Source of the DNA: Actinobacteria bacterium OV450
GTDB lineage: Bacteria; Actinomycetota; Actinomycetes; Streptomycetales; Streptomycetaceae
Direction of reading: 5' to 3'
Assembly: GCA_001298555.1 (NCBI GenBank)
Contig: LJCW01000351.1
Coordinates: 1-37,350 of the forward strand
Length of the DNA: 37,350 nucleotides
The stretch's first letter is position 1; every line of letters begins with the position of its first letter. Positions 24,722-33,101 of this stretch are shown in pieces. The position numbers were made by a program, and so were the translations under genes. The notes under the pieces were generated by a model. That model searched no databases and was not told the origin of the DNA. It saw only the letters and a list, made by a program, of their open reading frames with translations.

Positions 24722-25417
24722 ATGGCAGGACTAGAAGGTGCTGTTGTCGCTGCTATAAGCCTGATCGGTTTATGGCTCGGGCACAACTACCGGCGCCAGG
24801 TACGACTGCAGCTGAGTGAACATGTTCTCCATGCATACCGGAAGTTGTGGCAGATCACAGCCCTCAGTCCCTCGGACCGGCGGACCACAATGACCAGGCA
24901 AGAGCGGGTGGAGCTGGCCGCTGCGTTGAACGACTGGTACTACGCAGATGGCCACGGCATGCTGCTTCCAGCACCTACTCGACGGCTCTTCTTTGCTCTC
25001 AGGCACAACCTGCTCAGCGGCTGGACCGAGATGCAGCCACCAAGCCTCGTGCGTCATCTCGGCATGTTGGACAGCGGGGTCGTCGAATCGGTAGCGGCAT
25101 GCGCGTGCAACCGCGAGCTCTCCCTGTTGCGGACCCAGCTCAAGAGTGATCTCTCCCTCTACACCGGTGGTTCTCACCTGAGGCTCTTGAGGCAGGACGA
25201 GGCGGACCTTCTGAAATCCTGTGGTGTGTCACTGAGTGGTTCGAAAGGGCTTAAACGGCTAATTTTTTCCACCTCGCGGCCCGGGCTCAACCCTTGCGCC
25301 TGTGCACGGTGTCCGGGGGAGGCTGTTTCACTGCCGCCGATCCGTCGGCGCGGGGCCCATGTCCCTCGCCCGAGCGAGTCCGAGGCGGAATCTGCGCGCA
25401 CGAATTCCATTTCGTGA
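24722..25417 (+). CDS. N-terminally anchored membrane protein
   Basis: 231 aa. A single N-terminal TM helix (LEGAVVAAISLIGLWLGHNY) precedes a cytoplasmic helical domain with HAYRKLWQITA, LAAALNDWYYADGHGMLLPA, and LLRTQLKSDLSLYTGG. Similar single-TM proteins of this layout occur as hypothetical proteins in Streptomyces accessory regions. ATG 24722 follows AAGGGGGAGGGAG. The last ~45 residues are basic/Pro-rich and unlike the rest, so a frameshift or extension near 25270 is possible. Confidence 0.68.
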   Translation: MAGLEGAVVAAISLIGLWLGHNYRRQVRLQLSEHVLHAYRKLWQITALSPSDRRTTMTRQERVELAAALNDWYYADGHGMLLPAPTRRLFFALRHNLLSGWTEMQPPSLVRHLGMLDSGVVESVAACACNRELSLLRTQLKSDLSLYTGGSHLRLLRQDEADLLKSCGVSLSGSKGLKRLIFSTSRPGLNPCACARCPGEAVSLPPIRRRGAHVPRPSESEAESARTNSIS

Positions 25418-25695
25418 CAGCTCCCACACGGGCGTTTGATCCAAGCCCGCGCCACCCTTTTCCCCTCCGAGCTCGGCGCGAAGCGTGGGTGCCAGTGCCC
25501 GCTACCGGTGACCCGGTGCGTGCCGACCGCCCGCAGCCGGTCCCGGTCACCACGGATCCGGGTCCGGGCTTGACGCAGGGCCGCACGCCGCAGGTCGAGC
25601 ACGCCGGCCTGCTGCTCGGTCATTATGATGAGTTGGCCTGGACAATGGAGCGCGTGGTAGGCGTCGCGGATTCTTCACTGGTTGGCGACAGGGGT

Positions 25696-26259
25696 TCACC
25701 ACCTTGTGGGGCTGCGAGCTGGGCCTGGGGTGGCGTTCGGCCGGTGCAGGTCCGTGTCGTCTCTCGGGTAGCCGGCGTGGCGTCCGTGTAGGGCCCCTTG
25801 GGTGGGCTGCCGGGCCGACTGTGCCCAGTCCTGTCCGAGTTCCGCGAGCGCGCGGAGTTGGTCGGGGTGGAGTCGGTCGCGGCGTTGGCGTTGGTTGGCG
25901 AGCCATACCCCTGTGCGGTGCTGCGTCCCATCGGGCAGAAACTCGACGCGTCCTCGGCCGGGCAGCCCTCCACCTTCCCGTTCGATGTACTGCGTGAGGG
26001 CTTGTACGCCCTTTTGGACGGCTTCCGCGCCTCGCCCGGTGGTCGCGCCCGCCGTCGTGGCCACTGTGCGGGCCCGTACGGCCTGTGCCGGCTTCACCCC
26101 AAGGCCGGCGAGGCGGCGCTGCTGCTCCTCGTCTGGCCGGTGGAAGGCGCGGCGTTGGGTGGCGAGCCAGCGGCCGATGTCCTCCCCATGCCACGTGACC
26201 CCGGGCACCACGGCCGTAAGGCGCGCACCGCCCGTGAGGAGGGGGCGTGAGAGCCGCAC
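25696..26259 (-). pseudogene. Helicase-associated (HA) domain remnant
   Basis: The minus strand encodes two HA-repeat units typical of the C-terminus of large Streptomyces helicase-like proteins: VTWHGEDIGRWLATQRRAFH with EEQQRRLAGLGVKPA, and VQALTQYIEREGGGLPGRGR with LPDGTQHRTGVWLANQRQRR and LRALAELGQDWA. The whole N-terminal helicase part is missing; only ~35 bases separate the fragment from the IS701 element. Whether the IS caused the truncation cannot be said, since no helicase sequence is visible on the far side of the IS. Confidence 0.72.
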
Positions 26260-26291
26260 AGAGTCGTTTTGCGGGTTGTTGTGGCAAGAGG

Positions 26292-27741
26292 CTAGTAGTG
26301 CTTGGTCAGGTTGGGGCTGGTGTGGGTATGCCGCGGTGGCAGGTGAGGCAGACGCCGGTCCATGTCGCGAGGAGGGTCTGTAGCTCGCGGACGATGCGGT
26401 AGAGGCTCAGGCCGGCGCCGTGTCTTTTGGGGTTGTGGCCAGTCGTTGCAGGGTGCAGAAGGCGTGTGCGACGGAGACGAGGGTGACGTGGTGGTGCCAG
26501 CCGTTCCAGGTGCGGCCCTCGAAGTGGGCCAGGCCCAGGGCCTGCTTCATCTCGCGGTAGTCGTGCTCGATGCGCCAGCGGAGCTTGGCGAGGCGGACCA
26601 GGGTGGTCAGCGGGGTGTCGGCGGGCAGGTCGGAGAGCCAGAGCTGGACCGGTTCCGGTTCACCGGCCGGCCACTCGGCCAGGAGCCAGCACTCCGGCAG
26701 TTCCGGGCCGCTGAGGGTTTGGCGGACCTCGCGTCCGGCGGGCCGGATCCGCAGGGCCGCGAACCGCGAGTAGATCCGTTTGGAGCCGCTGCGGCCCGTG
26801 CCGGGCCGGGATCCCTCACGCCACTGCACCGGCTTCGCCGCCTTCCTGCCCGCTGCGATGACCAGCTGTTTCACCGGTTGCGGCTTGTCGGGGTACTTCG
26901 CCACCGGCGGTCGGCCGGTGCCGGAGTACGGTTCGACGACCGGGATTGCGTGGCTGGGCTGGGCCGGCAGGGTGGTGGAGATCCCCACCATGTAGTTGAG
27001 GCCGCGGGCCTGAAGGCCGTGCCGGAAGGCGGCCGCGTCGCCGTATCCGGCGTCCGCGATGGCCAGCGGCACCTCGATCCCCCACGAGCGGGTCTCATCG
27101 AGCATGTCGAGTGCGAGCTGCCACTTCTCCACGTGCCCGATGTCGTCGGGAATGCCGCAGGCGGCGCGGCGGGCGACCTTGCCCGGTTCGGCCTTCACGG
27201 ACCCGGGCGCCCAGGTCTCGGGCAGGAACAGCCGCCAGTTGACCGCCGCCGAGGCATGGTCGGAGGCCAGGTGTTGCGACACGCCCACCTGGCAGTTCGT
27301 GACCTTGCCCGCGGTGCCGGTGTACTGCCGCGACACACACGCAGAGGCATTGCCGTCCTTGAGGAACCCGGTGTCATCAAAGATCAGCGCACTCGGCCGG
27401 ATCACCGTTTCCATCTTCCAGGCCAGCCGGGCCCGCACATGCGCCGGATCCCACGAGCTGGTGGTCACGAAGTGCGCCAGCGCCTGCCGGTTCCCGTCCG
27501 CCCCGAGCCGGGCCGCCATCGGCTCCACCGACTTGCGCTGCCCGTCGGTCAGCAGCCCCCGCAGATAGACCTGCTCCCACCGACGCTGATCCTTCCGCGC
27601 GAACGGCTCGAAAACCTCCTCCGCGAACTCCTCCAACTCAGCCCGCACACATGCCATTTCCTCCGGCGTCACACGTCTTCAACGACACACCGCACCCACA
27701 GGACACGCACCAACAACACCAACCTGACCAAGCACTACTAG
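26292..27741. mobile_element. IS701-family insertion sequence with CTAG target duplications
   Basis: Element 26296-27737 (1442 bp) is bounded by inverted repeats TAGTGCTTGGTCAGGTTGG (left) and its exact complement at the right end, flanked on both sides by CTAG (26292-26295, 27738-27741). A 4-bp CTAG/YTAR target duplication is characteristic of IS701-type elements. One intact transposase on the minus strand fills it. Both ends and target duplications are intact, so the element was recently mobile. Confidence 0.92.
26407..27672 (-). CDS. IS701-family transposase
   Basis: 421 aa, DDE type. Characteristic blocks: LIFDDTGFLKDGNASACVSR (first Asp), VPLAIADAGYGDAAAFRHGL (second Asp), LRWRIEHDYREMKQALGLAH (Glu region), and HHHVTLVSVAHAFCTLQRL at the end. 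Full-length without frameshift. Start ATG near 27672 inside the element; the protein ends 110 bases before the left inverted repeat. Confidence 0.93.
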   Translation of the reverse strand: MTPEEMACVRAELEEFAEEVFEPFARKDQRRWEQVYLRGLLTDGQRKSVEPMAARLGADGNRQALAHFVTTSSWDPAHVRARLAWKMETVIRPSALIFDDTGFLKDGNASACVSRQYTGTAGKVTNCQVGVSQHLASDHASAAVNWRLFLPETWAPGSVKAEPGKVARRAACGIPDDIGHVEKWQLALDMLDETRSWGIEVPLAIADAGYGDAAAFRHGLQARGLNYMVGISTTLPAQPSHAIPVVEPYSGTGRPPVAKYPDKPQPVKQLVIAAGRKAAKPVQWREGSRPGTGRSGSKRIYSRFAALRIRPAGREVRQTLSGPELPECWLLAEWPAGEPEPVQLWLSDLPADTPLTTLVRLAKLRWRIEHDYREMKQALGLAHFEGRTWNGWHHHVTLVSVAHAFCTLQRLATTPKDTAPA

Positions 27742-27847
27742 CCAGCAGTCGCGGAAAGCACGGGACAGGACGACTGTCGGTCGGGCACACTGCCGCCCAC
27801 GAAAGCGGGCTCAACCCGCGGGAGCGTCAGTCTGAGGGGGTGCCTGT

Positions 27848-28525
27848 ATGTGGTCTGCTGATGTTTGGAGCGCAATCGCTGCTGGGGCTAGCGTCTTTGC
27901 AGCGGGGGGATCTTTGTGGGTGGCGATAAAAGCCAAGCAGATTTCTGTAGATGCGTTGAATACGGCGAAGGAGGCGACGAACGCTGCCAATACTGTTGCC
28001 GGAATTGAGCGCGTGAGAATTCATCAGGATATGCTCCCCGACCTTACGGTGGAGGTTCGGAAAACGGGCGCTGCGGGCCGCGCGCGGCTGACGGTGAGGT
28101 GGAACGGCCCATCAGTGCTGGAGCGGTTGGCCGAGGTGCGGGTTCGGGTGCTCGATGACGGAGAGGACCGCACGATCGCACTCGTCTCTAACCCGGCCGC
28201 AGGTCCCACCTCGGAGGAGCTTGCGGCCCAGGTGTGGGGCCCATATCGGCTACAGCCGGGTCTGGACGGTGTTTCAGCTGACGGGCGTACAGCAACACGA
28301 AACGGGCTGTACCTCGGATCCACCCTGTCTCTGATGATGGAGCAGACACGATCGCCGCACCGTGATGTCGAGGCTCTGCTCTGGTGGAGTATGGAATTTG
28401 GCCGTCAGCCTGTACGGCTCCACATTGAGTGTAGGCACGATGATTTCGAACCCTGGGTGCAGGTCTACGAAGTCGATGTAATCGACCCCTATTCTGCACC
28501 CCATCAGGCGCAGGCCCGCCCATAG
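27848..28525 (+). CDS. N-anchored membrane protein, unknown
   Basis: 225 aa. N-terminal TM helix (VWSAIAAGASVFAAGGSLWV) followed by a short coiled-coil-like stretch (QISVDALNTAKEATNAANTV) and a beta-rich domain (LPDLTVEVRKTGAAGRARLT, VRVRVLDDGEDRTIALVSNP, LHIECRHDDFEPWVQVYEVD). ATG 27848 follows GAGGGGG. The protein resembles small single-TM proteins in defence-rich accessory regions. Codon GC is lower than in the left part of the window. Confidence 0.7.
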   Translation: MWSADVWSAIAAGASVFAAGGSLWVAIKAKQISVDALNTAKEATNAANTVAGIERVRIHQDMLPDLTVEVRKTGAAGRARLTVRWNGPSVLERLAEVRVRVLDDGEDRTIALVSNPAAGPTSEELAAQVWGPYRLQPGLDGVSADGRTATRNGLYLGSTLSLMMEQTRSPHRDVEALLWWSMEFGRQPVRLHIECRHDDFEPWVQVYEVDVIDPYSAPHQAQARP

Positions 28526-28870
28526 GGTTGGCGGTGTGTGAATGGGCGCGGTGGTGGCGCTGGATGGGCGTCAGCCAGGGCGGGAGGGCCGTCCCTGCTC
28601 ACGTTGCGCAGCGCTGGCGATCATGGCTGCCACAGGGTGACCAAGCTGCTGCCATCAGACGCCAATCGCGAGGATGGCTGGCTGTCATGGGCGTGCCTGT
28701 TCACAGCTGTCATGGTGTGCCTGTTCACAGCGAGGGTCTGTGCGGTGGTGCTGGTCAGTGTCGGTTTCCGGGGTGGGGCTCACTGTCATGGATGTGAGAG
28801 ATCGAGGCGGTTCCACTGTCACCTGGTGGTATTCGTGCAGGTAGCGCACTGGCATGAAACCGAGAGATCG
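28526..28870. repeat. Gene-free interval with a 25-bp tandem repeat
   Basis: GCTGTCATGGGCGTGCCTGT plus TCACA (28681-28705) is followed directly by GCTGTCATGGTGTGCCTGTT plus CACA (28706-28729): two tandem copies differing by one base change and a 1-base deletion. No supported gene here. Confidence 0.5.
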
Positions 28871-29117
28871 CACCCAGTTCCTCGACGTGCATCCGGACCA
28901 GGTGGCGCGCTGGCCCGCCACCGGGACCTGCCCGCCCTCCTGGACGCACGTGCCGCTCGGCCGGACCAGGCCGCGGTACGGCTCGGCGTGCGCCGTAGGA
29001 CTTCGACCAGATGGTCAGGCTCGGCTGGCTGTTCCCGGTCGCCTCCGTGGACGTCGACTACAAACACAACGCGGGGTGACCACGATCCGTCTCTACGACG
29101 GCCAGCAGATCGCGCCG
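28871..29117 (+). pseudogene. Decayed partial copy of the 21127-22284 gene
   Basis: Nucleotide similarity is obvious to ~21458-21700: PQF(L)DVHPDQVA, RRDLPALLD, DQAAVRLGVRR, FDQMVRLGWL, VDVDYK, GVTTIRLYD are all readable in changing plus frames. Several single-base indels destroy the frame and both ends of the gene are missing. It is a footprint of a second, related gene rather than an active copy. Confidence 0.75.
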
Positions 29118-29125
29118 CCCCGACG

Positions 29126-29200
29126 CCCGGTGGCCGTTTGAGTCCGGTGGCGACCCAGGAGCCGGCACCTGTGTAGGCACGGTCGGCGAACAGGGGCCCA
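29126..29200 (-). mobile_element. IS5-family transposase fragment
   Basis: The minus strand reads FADRAYTGAGSWVATGLKRP then PG, a conserved block of the IS5-group transposase around the second catalytic Asp. Only ~75 bases remain, directly abutting the decayed 28871 copy. Confidence 0.6.
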
Positions 29201-29312
29201 CCCTGGTGCGTTCGCATCCTCTCGGGGCGGGGGACGAGCGGCGAGGCCCCACCTGTTTTGGTAGGGGGTCTCGTCCAGTAGCGGCGCGGCGGAGTTGCTG
29301 CCCTTCGCGGGC

Positions 29313-29768
29313 TCAACTGCTCTTGTACATCGCGACCGTGAAGCTGACCTTCTTACCGTTGTGGTAGTCGGTGCTGTCCCACACCGAGATGTGAGACCTG
29401 TCCTGCATCCGCAGCTGCAGCACCTCATCGGCGTTGCTCCAGTTGTATCCGACGAACTGGAAGTTCGGCTCGGGACTGTCTCCCATTCTCCTGTTTCCCC
29501 AGCTGCAGATGTGCGACGAGTCGTTCTCGCAGACGTCCCAGGCCCTGGCGTACAGGTGGCAGTCCTCTCCCTGCCATACGTCGATACGCTTCAGTCTCGC
29601 GTCGGACGAGCGCCACGTTCCGTTGAACCGGTTGGCGGAGCACGAGGCGGCTGCTTCTTTCGCCGAGGTGACAGTGAGCACCACCGAGAGGGAGAGCGTC
29701 AGGGCGGCAGTCAAGAGCACGGCCATGATCTGGCGTAGTGGAATGCGGGCAGAAGAGACCTGTGTCAT
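29313..29768 (-). CDS. Small secreted four-Cys protein
   Basis: 151 aa. Signal peptide: basic start, hydrophobic core (LTAALTLSLSVVLTVTS) and cleavage near EAAA-SCSANRF. The mature ~110 aa has four Cys (SCSANRF, EDCHLYARAWDVCENDSS, HICSWGN), fitting two disulfides, and a beta-rich C-terminal part (NFQFVGYNWSNADEVLQLRM, VSFTVAMYKSS). ATG 29768 follows GGAGG at 9 bases. No family recognised; secreted effector or inhibitor is conceivable. Confidence 0.75.
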   Translation of the reverse strand: MTQVSSARIPLRQIMAVLLTAALTLSLSVVLTVTSAKEAAASCSANRFNGTWRSSDARLKRIDVWQGEDCHLYARAWDVCENDSSHICSWGNRRMGDSPEPNFQFVGYNWSNADEVLQLRMQDRSHISVWDSTDYHNGKKVSFTVAMYKSS

Positions 29769-30111
29769 CGTGAACCTCCGATAGCGGGTCGCAGCGCGGT
29801 ATCCCGTCGTCACACGACGCGTCGTCCCCCTACTTCGGCTGAACGCCACCCATTCGGGCCCGGATTATTTAGCCCTTTACCCCCTGCCTATTCCAGAGCA
29901 GCACTCCGCAAGCCTGATCGCAAGTCGGCAGAATTTACATTTTGCGCACGATTCAACGATGAATGCGATCCAAAGTCGATCGGTCAATGAGCTTCTTCAG
30001 CCTTGACGCTCCAGGGTGAGATGGCTTTGTCGCCAGTCTCTGAAAAGTGGTTCTGGATCACTTTCAGTGCAGAGCCACGGAGCGTCACCGAAACCGCGAT
30101 CATGAACCCTC
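29769..30111. other. Interval with IS5-like 3' scar and left end of ISL3 element
   Basis: Mostly AT-richer non-coding DNA. Bases ~29998-30045 (ttcagccttgacgctccagg then gtgagatggc) resemble the 3' terminus of the IS5-type element at 31275 (ttcagcggtgcaactccagg then gtgaggacggc), and bases 30049-30076 (GGTTCTGGATCACTTTCAGT then GCAGAGCC) look like the left inverted repeat of the following ISL3 element. Confidence 0.45.
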
Positions 30112-31272
30112 GTGACTGACGCGCTCCTCCAAGACCTCTGGTTCCACCACGCTGATGACGTCGTGCTCGACGCCATCAGCGTCCGCGGCGAGCTGGTGAC
30201 CGTCCAAGCCGCCGCGAGGTCCAGCCGAGCGCCATGTCCGGGCTGTGGGACCAGCTCGACACGGGTACACAGTCGGTACGTACGCCGCCTGGACGACACT
30301 GCGACTGGTCAACGTCGCGTGATCATCGAGTTGCAGGTGCGCCGGTTCCGCTGCCATCAACAGGACTGCTTCAAGGCGACGTTCGTCGAGCAAGTGCCTG
30401 GCCTGACCTTCCGATACGGACGGCGAAGTCAGGGACTGCACACGGCTCTGCGGCACCCGGCGCTCATGCTGGCCGGTCGTGCCAGCGCCCGGCGCGCTGA
30501 TGCCTTTGCCGTCCCGGTGAGCCGGTCCACGTTGTTACGGCTGATACGAGGCCTGCCCGAGACCGCGTCGCCGACGCCCCGCGTGCTGGGAGTGGATGAG
30601 TTCGCTCTGCGCAAGGGTCATGTCTACGCCACGATCTTGGTGGACATCGAGACTCGCCGTCCTGTCGACCTGCTGCCCGATCGCAGGGTGGGGACCGTCG
30701 CCCGCTGGCTGGCGGATCACCCTGGCGTCGAAGTGATCTGCCGGGATCGCTCCGGCACGTATGCCGAGGCCGGACGGCTCGGCGCCCCCGACGCGATCCA
30801 CGTTGCAGACAGGTGGCATCTCTGGAAGAACCTCGCCGAAGCGGTCGAGAAGACCGTCGTCCACCACCGAGCCTTGCTGCCCGAGCCTCCGACCAGCCCG
30901 CCAGCCCCGCTTCCAGCCGTGGTCCTGCCGCCGGACGCTGCCGGACCGCGGCGCTCGGGGCGTTTGTCGGACCGCGTCCGTGAACAGCATGCGACCGTCC
31001 ATGGCCTCCTGGCGGAGGGCATCGCTCTGCGTGTCATAGCCCGGCGGCTGGGCCTGGCCCGCAACACCGTGCGGCGCCTGGCGCATGCGAAGGACCCCGA
31101 CGAGCTCCTGGTCGGTCGCTGGAACGGACGGGCCAGCATTCTCGACCCTTACAAGCCCTACATCGACCGTCGGTACGCCGAAGGCCACACCGTCGCCCGA
31201 CGCCTCTTCATGGAAATCCGCGAGCGCGGCTACGGCGGTCAGGAACAGATCGTCCGCAAGTACGTTCACTGA
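30112..31272 (+). pseudogene. ISL3-family transposase, 3'-truncated
   Basis: 386 aa visible of a normally ~500-aa protein. Features: N-terminal zinc-finger (PCPGCGTSSTRVHSRYVRRL, CHQQDC), first catalytic Asp in VLGVDEFALRKGHVYATILV, second in VICRDRSGTYAEAG, and a second HTH region (LRVIARRLGLARNTVRRLAH). The coding sequence then runs KYVH and stops at the junction with the IS5-type element, so the catalytic Glu region of the C-terminus is lost. Start GTG 30112. Probably inactive. Confidence 0.85.
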
Positions 31273-31278
31273 GTCTTT

Positions 31279-32028
31279 TCAGCGGTGCAACTCCAGGGTG
31301 AGGACGGCCTTCGCCGCTGACGTGAGCCAGTTCGGGCTGCAGCGGGCACGGCGGAATATTCTCCAGCGCTTGAGCGTGGCCACACCGCGTTCGACCGGGT
31401 AGCGGAACCGGGCGTGGGCCCGGTTCAGCGATCTCTGCCCGACGCTGAGCTCCTTGCGGGGTGGGCGCCTGGTCGGCATGGCGAAGGTGCCGCCAGCGCC
31501 GGTGTAGGCCATGTCGGCCAGAGCAGGGATGCGGAGCCGGACGCAGGTCTTCACGATGCGGTGAGTGCGGGCCGCGGTCAGGTCGTGGGTGCGGCCGGGC
31601 AGGGCGCGGGAGATCCACACGAGGCCGCCCGTCGGGCCGGTGATGACCTGCTAGTTCACACCGTGGCGGCGGTGCTTTCCGGAGTAGTCCGCGCGTCCGT
31701 CGCCCACGCGGTCGCACTCGGCGAGGGTGCCATCGACCAGGACGTACTCCGCGTCGGCCTCGCGCAGGGCCTGGGTCAGGCCGGGCGCCTTGCGGGCGAG
31801 GAGGTCGGTGACCTGGTGCACGTAGGCGTGGGCGGTTCCGACGCTGATCCGGAAGCCGGCCGCGATCTCGGCGAGGGTGTCGTGCTTGCGCAGATACACC
31901 AGCGCGACCAGCGCCCGCTGGGAGGGGCGGAGCTTGCACCTTCGGTCACCCTCCCGGGTGACGATCAGCATCGTTACCCACTCAACAAGCGCGTGCGGCA
32001 GGTCCAGTGCGGCGGGATAGGTGACCAA
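31279..32028 (-). pseudogene. IS5-family transposase with in-frame amber codon
   Basis: A single minus-strand frame interrupted only by TAG at 31651-31653. Part 1: VEWVTMLIVTREGDRRCKLR, PSQRALVALVYLRKHDTLAE, FRISVGTAHAYVHQVTDLLA (HTH), VLVDGTLAECDRV (first Asp), KHRRHGVN. After the stop the frame continues QVITGPTGGLVWISRALPGR, THDLTAARTH, LADMAYTGAGGTFAMPTRRP (second Asp), RFRYPVERGVATLKRWRIFR (Glu). Full-length members read ..HGMNxQV.., so one codon has become TAG. Otherwise intact. Confidence 0.85.
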
Positions 32029-32092
32029 CGAGGCTCCCTGGCTGATTGCTTGAGACGTGAGACATCTCGCTCAACCGTCCGGGAGCCTCGTT
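32027..32092. repeat. Inverted repeat at the 5' end of the IS5-type element
   Basis: AACGAGGCTCCC (32027-32038) and GGGAGCCTCGTT (32081-32092) are perfect 12-bp complements flanking 42 bases that contain a smaller dyad (TTGAG...CTCAA). A piece of the same sequence (GGAGCCTCGTT) recurs at the start of the remnant at 34058, so it is a fixed part of this element. Confidence 0.6.
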
Positions 32093-32303
32093 CGTTCTGC
32101 CCCAATGCCGACCGCTCGGCCATCCCGATCGGGACTCGCCCTGAAAGGGATCAATGGTGGCTGCCACCCCTGATCGGCCACAATACTGAAGAACGTCCTG
32201 CATTCAGCGCAACACCTGTTTACGATGCAGGTCGTCTTGGTAACGATGTGCTTGATGCAGAGTCCCCGATCCACTCGTTTCCAACCTGGCCCGATGCAGT
32301 GCC

Positions 32304-33044
32304 ATGAACACAGAACTGATTGTGGCTTCCCTGTCCGGGGTGGTGGCCTTGGTCAGCGCGGTTTACAGCTCCCAAGCGAATAGGAAGAATTCCCTTCTCA
32401 GGGACGACTTGGAGAGGCAGGCTACCGAGCGCCATCGCATGCTGGAGAGGCAAGACACCATGAGTCGGTATCGCGATCCCCTACTCTGGGCCGCCTTTGA
32501 TTTCCAGTCCCGCCTTTATAACATTGCGAGCCAAGGCTTCCTCCGGGTTCAGTTCGTGCAGCCCCGAGACCAGCTGTATGCGACGCGGAGCACTCTACAT
32601 GTACTCGCCGAGTATCTGGGCTGGGTCGAGATCCTCAGGCGCCGCATCTACTTCCTCGATCTCGGTAATCAAGACACGAACCGTCACATCGTGACGCTGA
32701 TCGCGCGCGTCAGCACCATTCTGAATGATGATGCATATCCTGACCGGAATCTTCAGCTGTTTCGCAGCGATCAAAGGGCGATCGGGGAACTCGTCATTAA
32801 GGAGAGCGAGGACGGCGATAGGTGCATCGGATATGCTGAGTTCTGTGCACGACTTGAATCGGAGCCGGGGTTCGCTACATGGTTTACGCGCCTCTCCGAC
32901 AGCGTCACGGAACTGGCCTCACGCGAGGGGCGGAATCCGCGCCTGGTAGACCTGCAAACAGCCTTGATGGACTTGATCGACTTCCTCGACCCCGAGCAGG
33001 AACGCTTCCCGCAGAAGCGCCGGCTCCGCTTGAAGCGCCCCTGA
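32304..33044 (+). CDS. N-anchored membrane protein next to pseudokinase
   Basis: 246 aa. A TM helix (IVASLSGVVALVSAVYSS) is followed by a coiled-coil-like segment (NSLLRDDLERQATERHRMLE) and a helical domain (YRDPLLWAAFDFQSRLYNIA, LHVLAEYLGWVEILRRRIYF, ELASREGRNPRLVDLQTALM). Known as an uncharacterised actinobacterial family. It lies 57 bases upstream of the pseudokinase in the same direction and is probably cotranscribed with it. Codon usage is less GC-biased than in the metabolic part. Confidence 0.75.
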   Translation: MNTELIVASLSGVVALVSAVYSSQANRKNSLLRDDLERQATERHRMLERQDTMSRYRDPLLWAAFDFQSRLYNIASQGFLRVQFVQPRDQLYATRSTLHVLAEYLGWVEILRRRIYFLDLGNQDTNRHIVTLIARVSTILNDDAYPDRNLQLFRSDQRAIGELVIKESEDGDRCIGYAEFCARLESEPGFATWFTRLSDSVTELASREGRNPRLVDLQTALMDLIDFLDPEQERFPQKRRLRLKRP

Positions 33045-33101
33045 TGGTCAGCGAGTATGGGAGGCGGATGTTGTTTCGTGCCGCCCGTGAAGGGGTGTCT
33101 G

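Larger units (their letters stand above)
30049..32160 (+). mobile_element. ISL3-family element interrupted by an IS5-type element
   Basis: The left terminus GGATCACTTTCAGTGCAGAG CC is matched by an inverted, diverged terminus at 32131-32152 (complement GATCCCTTTCAGGGCGAGTC). The ISL3 transposase starts near the left end, but its C-terminal part is missing: coding stops at 31272 where IS5-type DNA (31273 to ~32093) begins. Only ~40-65 bases of ISL3 remain on the right. Nested insertion with deletion of the ISL3 3' half is inferred. Confidence 0.55.

Noticed and set aside
25174..25623. Minus-strand 149-codon frame opposite the end of the 24722 gene
   Set aside because: The N-terminal part looked mildly coding (MTEQQAGVLDLRRAALRQAR), but there is no ribosome site, no family, and it overlaps a better-supported gene.
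26362..27741. Plus-strand 459-codon open frame inside the IS701 element
   Set aside because: Antisense to the intact transposase.
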